A model generated the notes under the pieces. The model did not search any database and had not been told where the DNA came from. It saw only the letters and a list, made by a program, of their open reading frames with translations. Position numbers and translations under genes: made by a program. A stretch of DNA of 64,000 nt from Diadema setosum (taxonomy: Eukaryota; Echinodermata; Echinoidea; Diadematoida; Diadematidae), in assembly GCA_033980235.1 (NCBI GenBank), contig CM067066.1:27999976-28063975 (forward strand), given 5' to 3'. This document shows, piece by piece, positions 49,701 through 60,874 of this stretch (within the stretch, counting starts at the first letter, position 1; each line of letters begins with the position of its first letter).

Positions 49701-52700
49701 CACATACCCCGGCAGGGGCGGAAATTCCGCTAAAAGGGGGCGCCTTTGCAAAAGTAAAGGGGGCTCACACCCCCACCCCTTCTTTTCTCTTTTTATTTCT
49801 TTTGTTTTAACCAAAAAAAAAGTAAAGGGGAATGGGGCGCGCCCGGTGCGCCCCGCCTGGATCCGCCACTGCACATAAAGAACACATTCTTATAACCATG
49901 AATTTTAACAGTCTGCACTTATTTCGAGCCTTGTTAAAACGTCTCAACTTTCTCTCTCCTTATGTACTACAATACTTTGCTATTGACATGTCATGAGCAT
50001 AGTCGTGTAGGTTTGTCCATGTCTTTAGAGCATAACGTGAAACTCGCGACAAGCAGCAGCAAATCAGATATTACCAGTATTATCTATTACGGAAATAACT
50101 TCCTTATTACGTGACTGCGCTGATATTTTACAGCTGCTTACTGAACACCATGCGTGTTAAATCACTTGCGGATATTCAGTTGTTCATTGCCAGTTGGTGT
50201 TTTTTTTTTTTTATCTATGTCACACTTCCTTCAGATTGAATAATCATTCAGACTTATCATGAGACAGTACTTCAGAAAAGAACTCAAGTTAACCTTGGAA
50301 CAGGAACATGGCCCATGCACGTGGATTTTAGAGAATGCTTTACAAAATGATACATTCACGTAAAGCACGCCATCCACGTTGCACATGATGAACATCTTGG
50401 GAGTTCACTGGATGATTATAGAATATAATCATTTAATGATGGAATATTCTCAGGGAATATTAGTTATTCAGGTAAATCTGAATGAACAACATGATTATCA
50501 GCGAGAAACAGCTCGGAAGACGGTTGACTTGTTTTGGCCTCATTTGTCCAAGCACAAGATGAATTATTACCTATTCACTGCTTCTTACATGCACTGACCA
50601 TCTCCTGAAGCAGATTGGAAAATATGCCCGCATGAATTACTCAGGGTATTTTTAAATTAACCCGCGTCTTTTCTAAAAGGTCAGGTGATCAATGTCTCTC
50701 TTCTTGATTTGCATAGATGACGACCGGGCTTACGGATACGTGCGCGTGGAGACTGGTGACGAGATGAGCAAACGAGCAAAGTTCATCCTCATCACGTGGA
50801 TCGGCGCCAACGTCTCAGCCATGAAGAAGGCCAAAGTCAGTACAGACAAAGGATCCGTCAAGCGACTTTTAAGTGTAAGTATTACCGTGACGGAGAAAGG
50901 CGCGACTCACGTGAATGTACAAGTCCATGATTGCCCATTAATGTATTTTGATGTTGTATAAATTGATTAAAAAATCTTCCAGATGCTAACCAAGTAGTGA
51001 TAATGGTAACGTCGATGATGACTAGTCAGGAAAAACAAAATCGTTATTATTTCTTTTTTCATTTAGACTTACATTATCTATGAAAACCAGACAAGGGTTT
51101 TACTGCTCATCTGAGTCTATTCTTCATCAAATTTTCTGAAATTCTGATTGACAGACCTTGATAGTGTCACTCCTTCACCTAACAACGGTGATTAATTGCC
51201 CGTCTTGCCATCATGAGAAGATGATAACGAAAAGGGTGGCAGCATGCTTCAAGGACCATTAAATCGCATTTTCATGATACTTTGTAATGTCGTTCTTCAT
51301 CGAGTACGCAACTTTTAGATTAGACACCATTAGCCACTCTAATTAAAGATTTGCAGGAGTATCAATATAGCTCCTGTCATTTGCATCTATTCGAGAATAT
51401 AACACTGTGACGTAACTTAGTTGTAATCGACATCGTATTCGCTTCATATTTCTTATCTTCTTTCCATTAAAAATGATGAAGGGTAATACATTGACGGGTT
51501 GATTTTTTTTTCAGGGACAGGGTCAACCATCAAGACAAAAATCTATTCTTTTTTATATGAATGTAGGCTTTGCATTATGAGTTTAAGATGTAGGCCTCAT
51601 GTATTCACTATCTGCAAAATATTTATATTTTATAAAGTCTATTATTTGCTTTGTGAGGTTTAGATGTAATTTATGCACTCCATTCTCTAAAATATTCACA
51701 TGTTTCTATTGGATATGAAAAAAAAAATAAATGAAGTAAATGAATTGATTGATACAGCCCAGCATGCGGAAGATTTGACAATGCATACGAGCTCTGCACA
51801 GAATATTCAAAATGCTACATGTATATAGCAGTATGATCTAAACAACGTAACCGTTAAGAAAAACGTAAAAAGCTATTTGTTCCGCAAAAACAAAACAAAA
51901 CGACCAGAACACATATATACTAGTATTATTCCACCTTGTGGGGGGGGGGGGGGGGGTAAGCAGGGAAGTATAGGCTGATAAGTGAGATATTGTTTTATTG
52001 TTGCAGTGTGGTCAATGAATCGCGTGATCTATCAAAATTAGAAAAATGGTTTCATAAAGCATATTGCGCATGTGTTTCATCTTGCTCTGCAAATTGTCCC
52101 TACATTACAGGAAAAGTATTACACGGCGTACTGCAGTGAATTCTGCGATCATTATTAGGCAACTGATGGTCCCGGCTTGGGTAGTAGTGTGACGTTAATT
52201 ATCTGCATATTATCATCTTCACACCCCTGTCACCTGCGACCGGTTGTACGAAAGCTGATGCCCTCTTCTCTCGCAGGATAGGTTCTTTATTTCATCTCTC
52301 CCCCCTCCCCCCCCCCCCCCCCCCCCCCGTCATGCAGGGAACCTTTGTTCCGCCGGACCCATCACACTCGTACACGTCCTAAAAAAATTATGATCATGCG
52401 TATATGCTTTGATGCACGTTAAGTTAATGAAATGAAAAGAAGTAACGTAGATCCGAAAACCGATACCTGTTTAGACACAATCCTTCGAATAACAACGAGG
52501 CCCACGTTTATGATCACACTATAAAAATTATGCAAGAAGATTTCACCACAGTACTGGAGGCAAATCGTAGTATGCAGAACAGCAGAACACAAAATTATGT
52601 AGTAAATTCTCTGATTTCTTCCTTTATTTTTTCTTAACAATCAATCCCAGTTAACATCGTCTCACAAAAAGATTGGTCTTTTTTAAGCTATCTTCATATC

Positions 52701-55700
52701 GAAGAAACTTAATACGTACACGGGTATCTGTAAACACACGTGGACATAATTACAATGAAACACATTATAGAGAAATAATAAATCTGAGTCAGGTATTCAA
52801 AATTCGCTATCACTTGATTCAGCCATATAATCACAAAGTGGCAGAAAGATCAATGGTCCATCCTATACCATCACTGTCTTAACACCTGCAAGGATAACTT
52901 AATAGGCCCCAGATAAATAGGCCTATAGTGATCACCTCGCATCCATGGCATATGCCACCCCTTGGATAAGATGAATTGGGTGTATTATATTGCCCATAGA
53001 TACACGAAGTCTTTTCTTGGTGTTCGCCCCGTTTTTCTAGACGTGCGTGATGAGTCGGTTGTAATTACCAAGAGAGTGAGTACTCTTATCTTCTTTCTTG
53101 AAAGGCGACGACATCATAACTATGCTGATGGTTCCACCAACCTGCATCACTATATTAAATGGATGGTATAGTTTGGGTTAAGGGGATTCAGGATTTAGCT
53201 GTTTGTGAGATTATTAGACACCACTTATTTGATATTTTTAGAATATTTAAAGAGCTTATACATTCTACGAAGAATTTCAAGTTTATTTGATGAAAATGTG
53301 ATGAAATGGCTGAGATATCCAAAAGCAAAGTGATCCTACCGTAAAAGGTGGGACTCACCTTTTATTAGGACCACTTTGTTTTGTTTGATTTAGGATATCT
53401 CAGTCATTTTCAAAACCATTTTCATCACTCAAACAAAATAAATGTGCCATTTTTGGAAGGGAGGGTAGTAAAGTGTATGGGAGAAAAAGAATGGCAATTC
53501 CTTTATACTCATTGCAGGTAATCGAACATGGTATAATGCTATTTTCATCAAAGTATCAGAACACTTACATGTGCAGATGTTTCCCAAATCAACCGAATCA
53601 AACACTTAAAGAAGTGTATGCGAGTATAAGAATAGAGGAATGTATAATTTTCTTACCGATTACATTACCCTCTGTCATAAGGATGAATGGGAAACGCACT
53701 TTCAAATTCTTTATAGTGGAGTTACTGAACGCTGAAACGCAACCTTCGAGGGTCGTATACGCACGCGAGCGACTCAGATTTGGTACTTAGGTCCTACGTC
53801 GAAGCAGAATAAGTGGATTTGCTTTGATCGGGGTTCGTGCATATTATTTTCATATTCTCCATACACTTTCAAGTGGAGTGAAAATGTGTTAGGTGAGCCC
53901 AAGAACCGAGGTGCGATTTCATCGCCTTACTACGCTGCGAGCTCCGCCGACGACCACCGTGTAGATAGGATTATGAGGTATAAGAGGTGTCAATTTAGTT
54001 CGAGCGCATAACGATTCACGCTTCACGGATACTTGCAGGGTGCTTTGCCCCACGGCATGAATAGAACATTAATTTTTACTGGTCTCAGTTCGTCCACTCA
54101 CTGCAACGCGAAGAACACCGGCCGGGGAGACGCATTCTCCTGCCAAAAGCACTTCAATTTTAACGTGCATGCGAAAAAAAAATCAACGGTGATTTATTTG
54201 GCATCGTATACATGTATATTATTACAATATTCCGCCGTCATTACTAACCACTCCCAGCTAGTTTGGTTGACTTTTTGTAGTTGTTTTTGTTGGTTGTGGT
54301 GATGTCTGATTTACAAAAACTGTTATGCAAGCTCTATGTTGATAACTTAGTATATTAATATAACAGACTGCCATGCACTCTATGTCTAGATTATGGATAG
54401 ACCATCAGTGAAGTAAAACTTTTTTTTTTCAGTATCATTTAATTCATTTCATTTCATTCATTCTTGTAAAAAAATACAATCATGATAAACACAGCGTGAT
54501 TACATGAATACAAAATAGTTCAAATATTTACATCTGAAAGAGATCAAAACTGAATCTAAGTCGTACGGAATCAATTAACGTTGTATATCAAACAATGTGT
54601 AATTAGGTAGGCTGTTGAAAATTGAGGGTCTGAAGAGAAAATTCTTGTGAGGTATAGCGTTCCATCACCAGTGAGAAACGAAAAGGTTTGATTTTATACC
54701 TTAAATTCATGTAAAAGCTAGAATAATACAGTGTATTGATCCCTTTTTTTTTGGGGGGGGGAGGGGTAGTTTTGCTAACATAACCTTTCACTATGGATGT
54801 CGCATCACTGTGTAAAGGTTCTTCACAACTTGAACGCCGTATACTGACCGCCCGCCAGTATGAGAATCTATGAGTACTTCCTCGTCTACTGAGTTACCAC
54901 GATTCAGTACATTATAATATACCCTGAGCTGAGTATCAAACGCTGCTTGATTCTGTCCGCGACGGTCGTGGCCTTGAAATGATGCGTGTACTACACAACT
55001 GAATACTGAGCTATACAGCGTCTAATAGAATATCATATAAACAAATTGTTTAGTCTGTAAAGCTTCCTATTATGATGCTGAATATATGGGGGGGGGGGTC
55101 ATACGACTCACACACACACACAACCACACACACACGATATCACGAATATTAGAAATTGATGTGGGCATTTGGAATGGCGACCCTTAGAGCATGATTGTCA
55201 GGAACATTTTTTTTTTTTGGGGGGGGGGGGCGGGGAAAGGGAGGGGGATGGCGAGGGGTTAATTATTTACTTCACCCTGTAACTTCATCAATGATCTTTA
55301 TGTACATGCGAGAATTTAGTGCTTTACGTGTATACTGGTCATGATATATATTGGGCGAGGTTACCAGAAATGTTACCATTTTATTTTAAACAAATTTATG
55401 ACAGAACGAGCTGACGAGAAGTTGTAATTGTGAGATTGCCGCCAAATTTATTATGACAGCGAAGTCCTTTTATGAACATAACGGCTGTAGCCTTAGGCTA
55501 TGTTTAATGCTGATAATTCTCAGCTCTTGCATGGCATCAAAAACTTCTTGTCCAACATCAAAGGATTAGAAAAAAAAAATGATTGCGTCTTTGTGATAAA
55601 AACCGATATAGAGGCACAAAATGGTACATCTCTTTTCATCCTGTACTGCAAAGACAAAAGCCAGATGTAACACCAGAAATTTTAATGATAATAATATTGT

Positions 55701-56618
55701 CTTATTTACCCAGGGTAAGTAGCCTCTTCGGTATTAGGACTGTTCTTCACGAGAGCTCTGCAATTTTTATTACCCAAGCTTTGCCAGGTACCCATTTATA
55801 GCTACATGACTCGAGAGGAATATCGTGGGTAAAAAATCATGTCAAAGGACGTATAAGTACTTGGTAGGACTCGAACTTAAGACCTACGTTTCAAAATCAG
55901 AGTACCATCCACTCTACCACATCAATGCCCCCACATCATATATTTTTTTTTCATGAAAGCTTTAACTTTGGAACAAACAAAAAGATAACAAGTGAATAAC
56001 TGGAACCGGAAGATGCGTATACACCGTTACGAGCAAAGTTGTCTAAATTTACAAATTATCGTCGGCTTATATTACTTTATGAATTTGAATGTGCCCAACG
56101 GGATTTTCGTGCAAGAACGTGTACACAACCGATCTTGCCAGGGAACTCGAACCAGGGCCCCGTTGCAAGAAAGTTGCAATCAATTGCAAATAATTGCTAA
56201 TTTTAAAACAACCGTTCTGATTGGCTCAGGGTCTGCCCCATTAAGAAGACATGCATGCAACAATGATTTTGATTGGCCAGTGACAATCAGTTGCAAGTTG
56301 CGTTTAAACGCAAAGTTTCTAGCAACGGGGCCCAGGTATGTTACAATAAGAAAATCCGCTTTCTTATCCACTGAGTCAATCATAAACAAAAACAAACAAA
56401 CAAACACTCAAGAAACAAAACAAAACAAAAGATCTGCAGCATACCCGTATAGTTTTGGTCTGTTGATTCCCTTTTTTTCTTCCCTTCTTTCATCTCCATC
56501 CCAGGACTTTGCCGTAGAAAAGCTCATCGACGACAAGGACGACTTATCTTTCGACAAGATCAAGGAAGAAGTGGTCAAAGCAGGAGGAGCTAATTACGGG
56601 ACTGGGAAGAGGGATTAA
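37355..56618 (+). CDS. cotl1: Coactosin-like protein (ADF-homology, F-actin binding), four exons
   Basis: Exons 37355-37437, 44419-44501, 50717-50874 and 56505-56618 join in frame to 438 nt, 145 aa plus TAA. Vertebrate coactosin-like protein is 142 aa. It is a single ADF-homology domain protein that binds F-actin in the cytoplasm without severing it; the vertebrate protein also binds 5-lipoxygenase. Recognisable blocks are W28...KYEG, GYVRVETGDEMSKRAKF, LITWIGANVS, STDKGSVK and the terminal KAGGANY. K77 (in MSKRAKF) and K133 (in KAGGANY) match the lysines tied in the human protein to actin and 5-lipoxygenase binding (K75 and K131). The gene spreads a tiny CDS over 19.3 kb because introns 1-3 are 6-7 kb each. 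Confidence 0.96.
37688..37762. repeat. (TA)n microsatellite, ~75 bp
   Basis: Uninterrupted TA dinucleotides. Confidence 0.95.
37946..38046. repeat. (CA)n then (TA)n compound microsatellite
   Basis: About 50 bases of imperfect CA units followed by about 50 bases of TA, then unique sequence and a (GT)n at 38090-38108. Confidence 0.93.
38920..39211 (+). pseudogene. Unassigned coding-like ORF fragment
   Basis: An open frame of about 95 codons follows a good acceptor-like site (GTTTTTAACAG ending at 38922). It reads FAAFKIKVGTATYQQAEADL and later EPPPYSVIGVVHKP, ending at TGA. Codon use and absence of low complexity set it apart from the surrounding intron. No domain was recognised. It could be a captured exon, a transposon gene fragment or chance. 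Confidence 0.25.
39617..39657 (+). repeat. (AAATC)n tract
   Basis: Five to six AAATC units after AATAAATC. It looks like the 3' tail of a plus-strand non-LTR retroelement, but no body was recognised. Confidence 0.7.
43665..43812. repeat. (TTA)n, (TAG)n and (GTT)n compound microsatellite
   Basis: About 100 bases of TTA units, then ATC variants, TAG units and GTT units in series. Confidence 0.95.
44419..44501 (+). CDS. cotl1: Coactosin exon 2
   Basis: Acceptor CTTCCAG, donor GTGAGT at 44502. The first base completes Trp28; the exon then encodes MLLKYEGTKVTLTGTG and LLYDEFLAKLG. This corresponds to VTFKYDG...EYQHFIQQC of vertebrate coactosin. It ends after one base of the next codon. Confidence 0.92.
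47594..47885. repeat. Fold-back repeat, copy A
   Basis: The left arm TTTTGAAATGGCTGAGATTT and the right arm GGATGTCTCGGCCATTCCAA are inverted versions of each other. They are separated by AAAAGGTGGGGCCCACTT. A diverged copy lies at 53190-53445 (AAAAGGTGGGACTCACCTTT), so this is a dispersed element. Confidence 0.6.
47876..47911 (-). repeat. (CATTT)n tract, possible minus-strand retroelement tail
   Basis: CATTTCATTTC units are followed by TTTATTGTCCAAATTATG. This is the layout expected of a (AAATG)n 3' tail of a non-LTR element on the minus strand. A similar CATTTCATTTCATTCATTC tract lies at 54445-54463. Confidence 0.45.
49713..49871 (-). mobile_element. MITE, GGCGGATCC-ended family, copy 2
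   Basis: Read on the minus strand, the element begins CAGTGGCGGATCCAGGCGGG and closely follows copy 1 at 22464, ending in CCGCCCCTG. The orientation is opposite to copy 1 and the length is slightly shorter (159 against 179 bp). Confidence 0.85.
50717..50874 (+). CDS. cotl1: Coactosin exon 3 (core of ADF-homology domain)
   Basis: Acceptor GCATAG, donor GTAAGT at 50875. It encodes residues 57-108 plus the end of Asp56: AYGYVRVETGDEMSKRAKF, ILITWIGANVSAMKKAKV and STDKGSVKRLLS. This is the most conserved part of coactosins, including the TGD-MSKR-K-F actin-binding strand. Confidence 0.97.
53190..53445. repeat. Fold-back repeat, copy B
   Basis: GAAATGGCTGAGATATCCAA on the left and GGATATCTCAGTCATTTTC on the right are inverted arms around CCTACCGTAAAAGGTGGGAC. 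Related to the copy at 47594-47885. Confidence 0.65.
55701..55932 (-). mobile_element. tRNA-derived SINE, copy 3
   Basis: Read on the minus strand: head GGGGGCATTGATGTGGTAGA, B-box-like AAGTTCGAGTCCTACC, then the body ATAAATGGGTACCTGGCAAA and GAAGAGGCTACTTACCCTGG, and an ATT-rich tail. The body matches the copies at 18517 and 31893, but the tRNA head is different. Confidence 0.8.
56154..56334. mobile_element. MITE with GGGCCCCGTTGC ends
   Basis: The left end AGGGCCCCGTTGCAAGAAAG and the right end TTTCTAGCAACGGGGCCC are inverted repeats. Internal TTGCAATCAATTGCAA and ATTGGC / GATTGGCCA words add fold-back structure. It sits 170 bp before coactosin exon 4. Confidence 0.8.
56505..56618 (+). CDS. 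cotl1: Coactosin exon 4
   Basis: Acceptor CATCCCAG, phase 0 start, TAA at 56616-56618. It encodes residues 109-145, an acidic helix (DDKDDLSFDKIKEEVV) and the conserved KAGGANY end. Confidence 0.97.
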   Translation, partial: DFAVEKLIDDKDDLSFDKIKEEVVKAGGANYGTGKRD

Positions 56619-58160
56619 AGAGTAGAGTGTAACGTGTTAGTGTCACGAAATAGGTAGCGTGTGTTATGTTTTCCCTATATCTTTCTCTCTCCTTATATAC
56701 CTCTCTCTATTTCTCTTTTTCTATCTTTCTCTCTCACCCAGTGTTATTATGCTTTTCCTATCTTAAGTTATCAAATTTTACTCTACTTCGTAGTATTTCG
56801 ATCTTTCGTTGTATCTGTTATTTCATTTTGTGGCTCCGCGTGTGTAAATGTCATTTCTACTAAAGGTCTGCTATACAATGGTAATCGAAAGATATTACTC
56901 AAACCGCATTTTTCACAAACTTCATTTGCGAAGAATGCGGTGAAACAGTTTGATGAATTAATGATGCATCCCCACTCTGAGATACGCTTCTGTTTCCTTC
57001 GAGGACTGTACATGAATGCGAAAAAATGTTGGTTATGTAATTATTAGGGAGTTTTAGATTTACGATGCGGACGTTCTCGACGACGACGTTCTCGACGACG
57101 TTGGCCGTTCTCATCTCTCCCTGCGTCGTGTTGCAAGGTAGATTCAGATGACGCGAGGTCGATTTTTATAAGCAAATTTTCGCATGCGGGGAACTTTTTT
57201 TTCCCCTCTGACCGTCCGCGTCCGAAAATCTAAAGCTCCCTAATCATTGCTTTGGGTGGTATGTCATATATTGATTGACATTCCATCAAGTGAAATTCTA
57301 AAGTGGAGTGAAAATGGAGGGAGTCAATAAATTCAGACAATTTCTTTCTTGTGATGTTTTAGCCGAATGAGACAAAACATAATTATTATCAAGTGCTATC
57401 AAACTTTGATATGTTTCGATGTGATCTGAATGAATGAAGAGAAGGGCAGTATTATAGTAGGTCTATTATAGTTGTTCGTAGCATAGCATAAAACAAAAAT
57501 AGAATACCAGGACATCTATAATTATTGATAACCATAAAGTAAGGTTACCGGTAGTGTCATTTACAAATACTAACTCAACAATTTGCTCAAAGAAAGTTTT
57601 TGTCATGCCTCAAAGAGAATAATATACATAGCCTACTGTGCCATTACAAGTCACGTTTGAATCCGTTGCTGCAATGTACCTGTTTCATCATTGCGTGCGT
57701 ACCGCGTGGAAGCGTAATTTTGTCAGTGATTACTTCATTTATAGAGCTCAGTGTTTGCAGTGTACTGTCTACAAACTAATTGCAAATGACCGAAAAAAAA
57801 AATCCGACATATTTTCCAGTGGCACACAGTGCATAACTTCATAGTTTCTTCGTGTTTATGTATAGATGTTATTCTAGTACAAACATTTGAGCAAGGGTCC
57901 TTATAGTAAATGGCAGTTGAATATTTTGATGAATATGGGGCATATAAAGTCAAATTTATATCTCGAAAAATCTTTGATATGATAATACTACACGATTTTT
58001 TTTTTTTTTAGCCGTTAACCTTGCGACATGTCACATGTGGAATATTTAATTTCCATTGCAATGTCTAAACATAAAAGAGAAGGTCACTTCCATTCCAAGC
58101 TATTGTCAGTTTTATATGAGTGGGAGATATCGTCAATAAATGTTATGTTATGTTCCATTA
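56619..58160 (+). other. Coactosin 3' UTR and downstream
   Basis: After the stop there is a CT-rich stretch (56670-56750), a MITE at 57044-57243, and AATAAA at 57326 and 58135. The latter is followed by a TG-rich stretch. Which signal is used cannot be told. Confidence 0.45.
57044..57243. mobile_element. MITE with TTAGGGAG...CTCCCTAA ends, 200 bp
   Basis: TTAGGGAGTTTTAGATTTAC...GCGGACG at the left is matched by CGTCCGCGTCCG...AATCTAAAGCTCCCTAA at the right. The interior has GACGTTCTCGACGAC twice. No coding capacity. Confidence 0.8.
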
Positions 58161-59314
58161 AGCATTGGATGTTTCGATTCGTATTGTTCTTATGACTGTG
58201 TGCAATTCAAGTTTTCGGTGAAAGCTTTGATGTAAGTTCTGCGCCTTAACTTTCACTCTTTAAAGTACACAGCCGTGTAATGTTCAGGTCGATGTAGCTT
58301 TCATGTAATTAAAAGACGGAAGAGAAAGTTATGGAATATTACAATTTCTCATCCATTCATATTATGACACTGATGTTGGGCAAAATCACTCATGCATTTT
58401 GATGACGTCACAAACCATTATTAGATTTTCCTTTTACAAAAAGAACAAAGCATTTTATCAGTTCTGTCAAATTCATTGAAGCGTCGTTGATAAGAGATAC
58501 ATTGACCTTTAAGGAAGATGGGATATGGATGTCAATTGATTGACCAAAACGTAATTGATTCTTATGTTTTTGTGCCAAAACCAATGGGAAAATAGCATAA
58601 GGTGATAATCCTATCGACTTTTCAAAAGATAACAGTAATATAATTTAAACCGCGATAACTGTTCCGCAACTTTCTTGTTCTGTTGAATAAAACAGTCATC
58701 GTTCTAATTACTCGATAATAACATCAGTCAATTTGAGCATGAGCCTGGCAGGTGTTATGGCATGATGAAATCTGGAAAATCATTAACAACACATTTCACC
58801 AATGAGAGAAACATGTACTATATCATTCCGTCTTCGAATTGACTTCAGTGATGAGCACAGTATTCATTAATAATCACATCATCCCCCCCCAAAAAAAAAA
58901 ATACAATCGGATTTTCGCATTGATAACTTCCAATATAATTAAACTGTCTGAATGCTATTTCAGAGTCTTAGAATATAACATCTTAGCTATATTTTGCAGA
59001 AAACCCCATTCAATTTGGTCAAGTGGTCACAGAGAAATGTGGATCATTGTAAAGCATGACAGGGTCTGATTCTTCCAAGTTTAGCACTTGCATGCTCTTG
59101 GAACTGCATATTAATGTGTGAACACAATGGACAGTTTGGAGGGAAGGGATTCCTGACATGCTCCACAAAAATCCTCATTTCTCTTTGACCACTGAAGCAA
59201 ATCGGATGGAATTTTCAGTAAGATGTGGGTAATAAGTTATAGTTTCATACCCTGAAATTGTATTTAGATTGATGTACTATTTTTAAAGTAATCGTTGCGA
59301 AGGTTCCCGATCCC

Positions 59315-59315
<1 letters not shown>

Positions 59316-59358
<43 letters not shown>
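59316..59358. repeat. Poly-T run, 43 bases
   Basis: Uninterrupted T run, possibly the poly-A tail of a minus-strand retroposed sequence, but nothing recognisable is attached. Confidence 0.9.
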
Positions 59359-59360
<2 letters not shown>

Positions 59361-59451
59361 GGATATAGGGCGTATTCAAACATACACAATTTTCGAGACT
59401 CTGACAAATTTCAACGTCTTTAACTAAACTTTCTGGCACAATATCCGAATT

Positions 59452-59453
<2 letters not shown>

Positions 59454-59534
<81 letters not shown>
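59454..59534. repeat. (TG)n microsatellite
   Basis: About 80 bases of TG units with one TAGGTGCG interruption. Confidence 0.95.
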
Positions 59535-59536
<2 letters not shown>

Positions 59537-60148
59537 ATATATTTGCATTATCATGTCAGGATTAATGCTTTCTTAAATTTGGCATCTCCTTCGGTAACTT
59601 CCTCGTCGTTCCTTTGATCATTGTGATGACATCAATGAGATCCTTAATTGGTTGACGATCTTTTAACATTTTTCTTACCCATATGTTATCAATTCTTAGA
59701 GAACAATTCAAATTCATAACTGCTTTATCATTATAAGATGATATAATGATACCTAGCTCTTATAAATGTTTTATACCAGACAATTTCATTCTACAAGAGG
59801 TTTATCACACCAATTTTATCAATTAAGTAATAACTGAAGCATGCTGACAGGAAAATTGAGCAATATCTGAAATCACCATTGCGATTTGTCATTACGATGA
59901 ATAATGGATTATTCATTGAGGCCTACTCATTAGAGACAAAGACTGTATATTCTATAGTCAATTTATTTCGCTACTGCCTTTTTGCAGTACTTCTGCCTGT
60001 TAGATTATTTACTGCTGGGGATATTAATATTTCGAAATGCGAAGTCTTTCTGAGTGATGTATCGTCAACATGGTAATATAAGCAGTACTATAAGTGCCAT
60101 CTCCTTACATATCTGCATGATTACAGTTGGAGCATAGAATAAGCAATG

Positions 60149-60152
60149 AAAT

Positions 60153-60191
<39 letters not shown>

Positions 60192-60218
60192 GGGAGAGAG
60201 AGAGAGAGAGAGAGAGAG
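60149..60218. repeat. (GA)n microsatellite
   Basis: About 70 bases of GA with GGGA interruptions. Confidence 0.95.
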
Positions 60219-60790
60219 CCGTGTGTGCTGTTTAAGGTTGTTTGGGAGCTCGAATTGATAACAGATGACTCACAATGTAAGACACTGGGAAGACGCGACG
60301 TGTATTTAACAGCAGGACTATTGGCAGCTGCTCTCCTCCGAGTCGTTAGAAGTAATTACGCCGAGCCGACCTGACTGACAGATCATCGACTGCCGATGGG
60401 AAAAGGTGGTTACTACACGGCCCTCAATCGACCACTCCGTTTCACGGGGCACAATGGGTTAAAGTTAGCCACGGCTTCGCGACTATACCGCGTGTAACGA
60501 CGGGTTTTATACGCAAGCCACATGCATACAGATCCTTATACCCTATTATGATTGGTGATTGATGATCGACTGTTTTTGGAGAACGAGTGAGGGGTGTGAA
60601 TGAGGGGGAAGGCGTTAGAGTAATCTAAAGGCTCGTGGGTATGACCAATCACCTCTCCTCCGAGATAATAAGTAAGGTCGATCAAAATGGGGCGAGGTTT
60701 ACAAGACGCACACATACACATACATAGACACATGATGTGTCCAAACACACAACTGAATATGTATAATATAATGATATAATAATGTATATA

Positions 60791-60795
<5 letters not shown>

Positions 60796-60868
<73 letters not shown>
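60796..60868. repeat. (TA)n microsatellite
   Basis: TA units with one TATTATAT interruption. Confidence 0.95.

Positions 60869-60874
<6 letters not shown>

Larger units (their letters stand above)
44502..50716 (+). other. Coactosin intron 2
   Basis: 6.2 kb. It holds a fold-back repeat at 47594-47885, a (CATTT)n tract at 47876-47911 with retroelement-like flank, a MITE at 49713-49871, and poly-A at 48953-48971. No exon recognised. Confidence 0.6.
50875..56504 (+). other. Coactosin intron 3
   Basis: 5.6 kb. It contains poly-G at 51940-51957, poly-C at 52302-52328, a fold-back repeat at 53190-53445, a poly-G run at 55220-55230, a minus-strand SINE at 55701-55932 and a MITE at 56154-56334. No exon recognised. 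Confidence 0.6.

Noticed and set aside
55992..56618. 208-codon open frame ending with coactosin exon 4
   Set aside because: Its first part reads through intron 3, including the MITE at 56154-56334; only 56505-56618 fits the coactosin family and has a proper acceptor.
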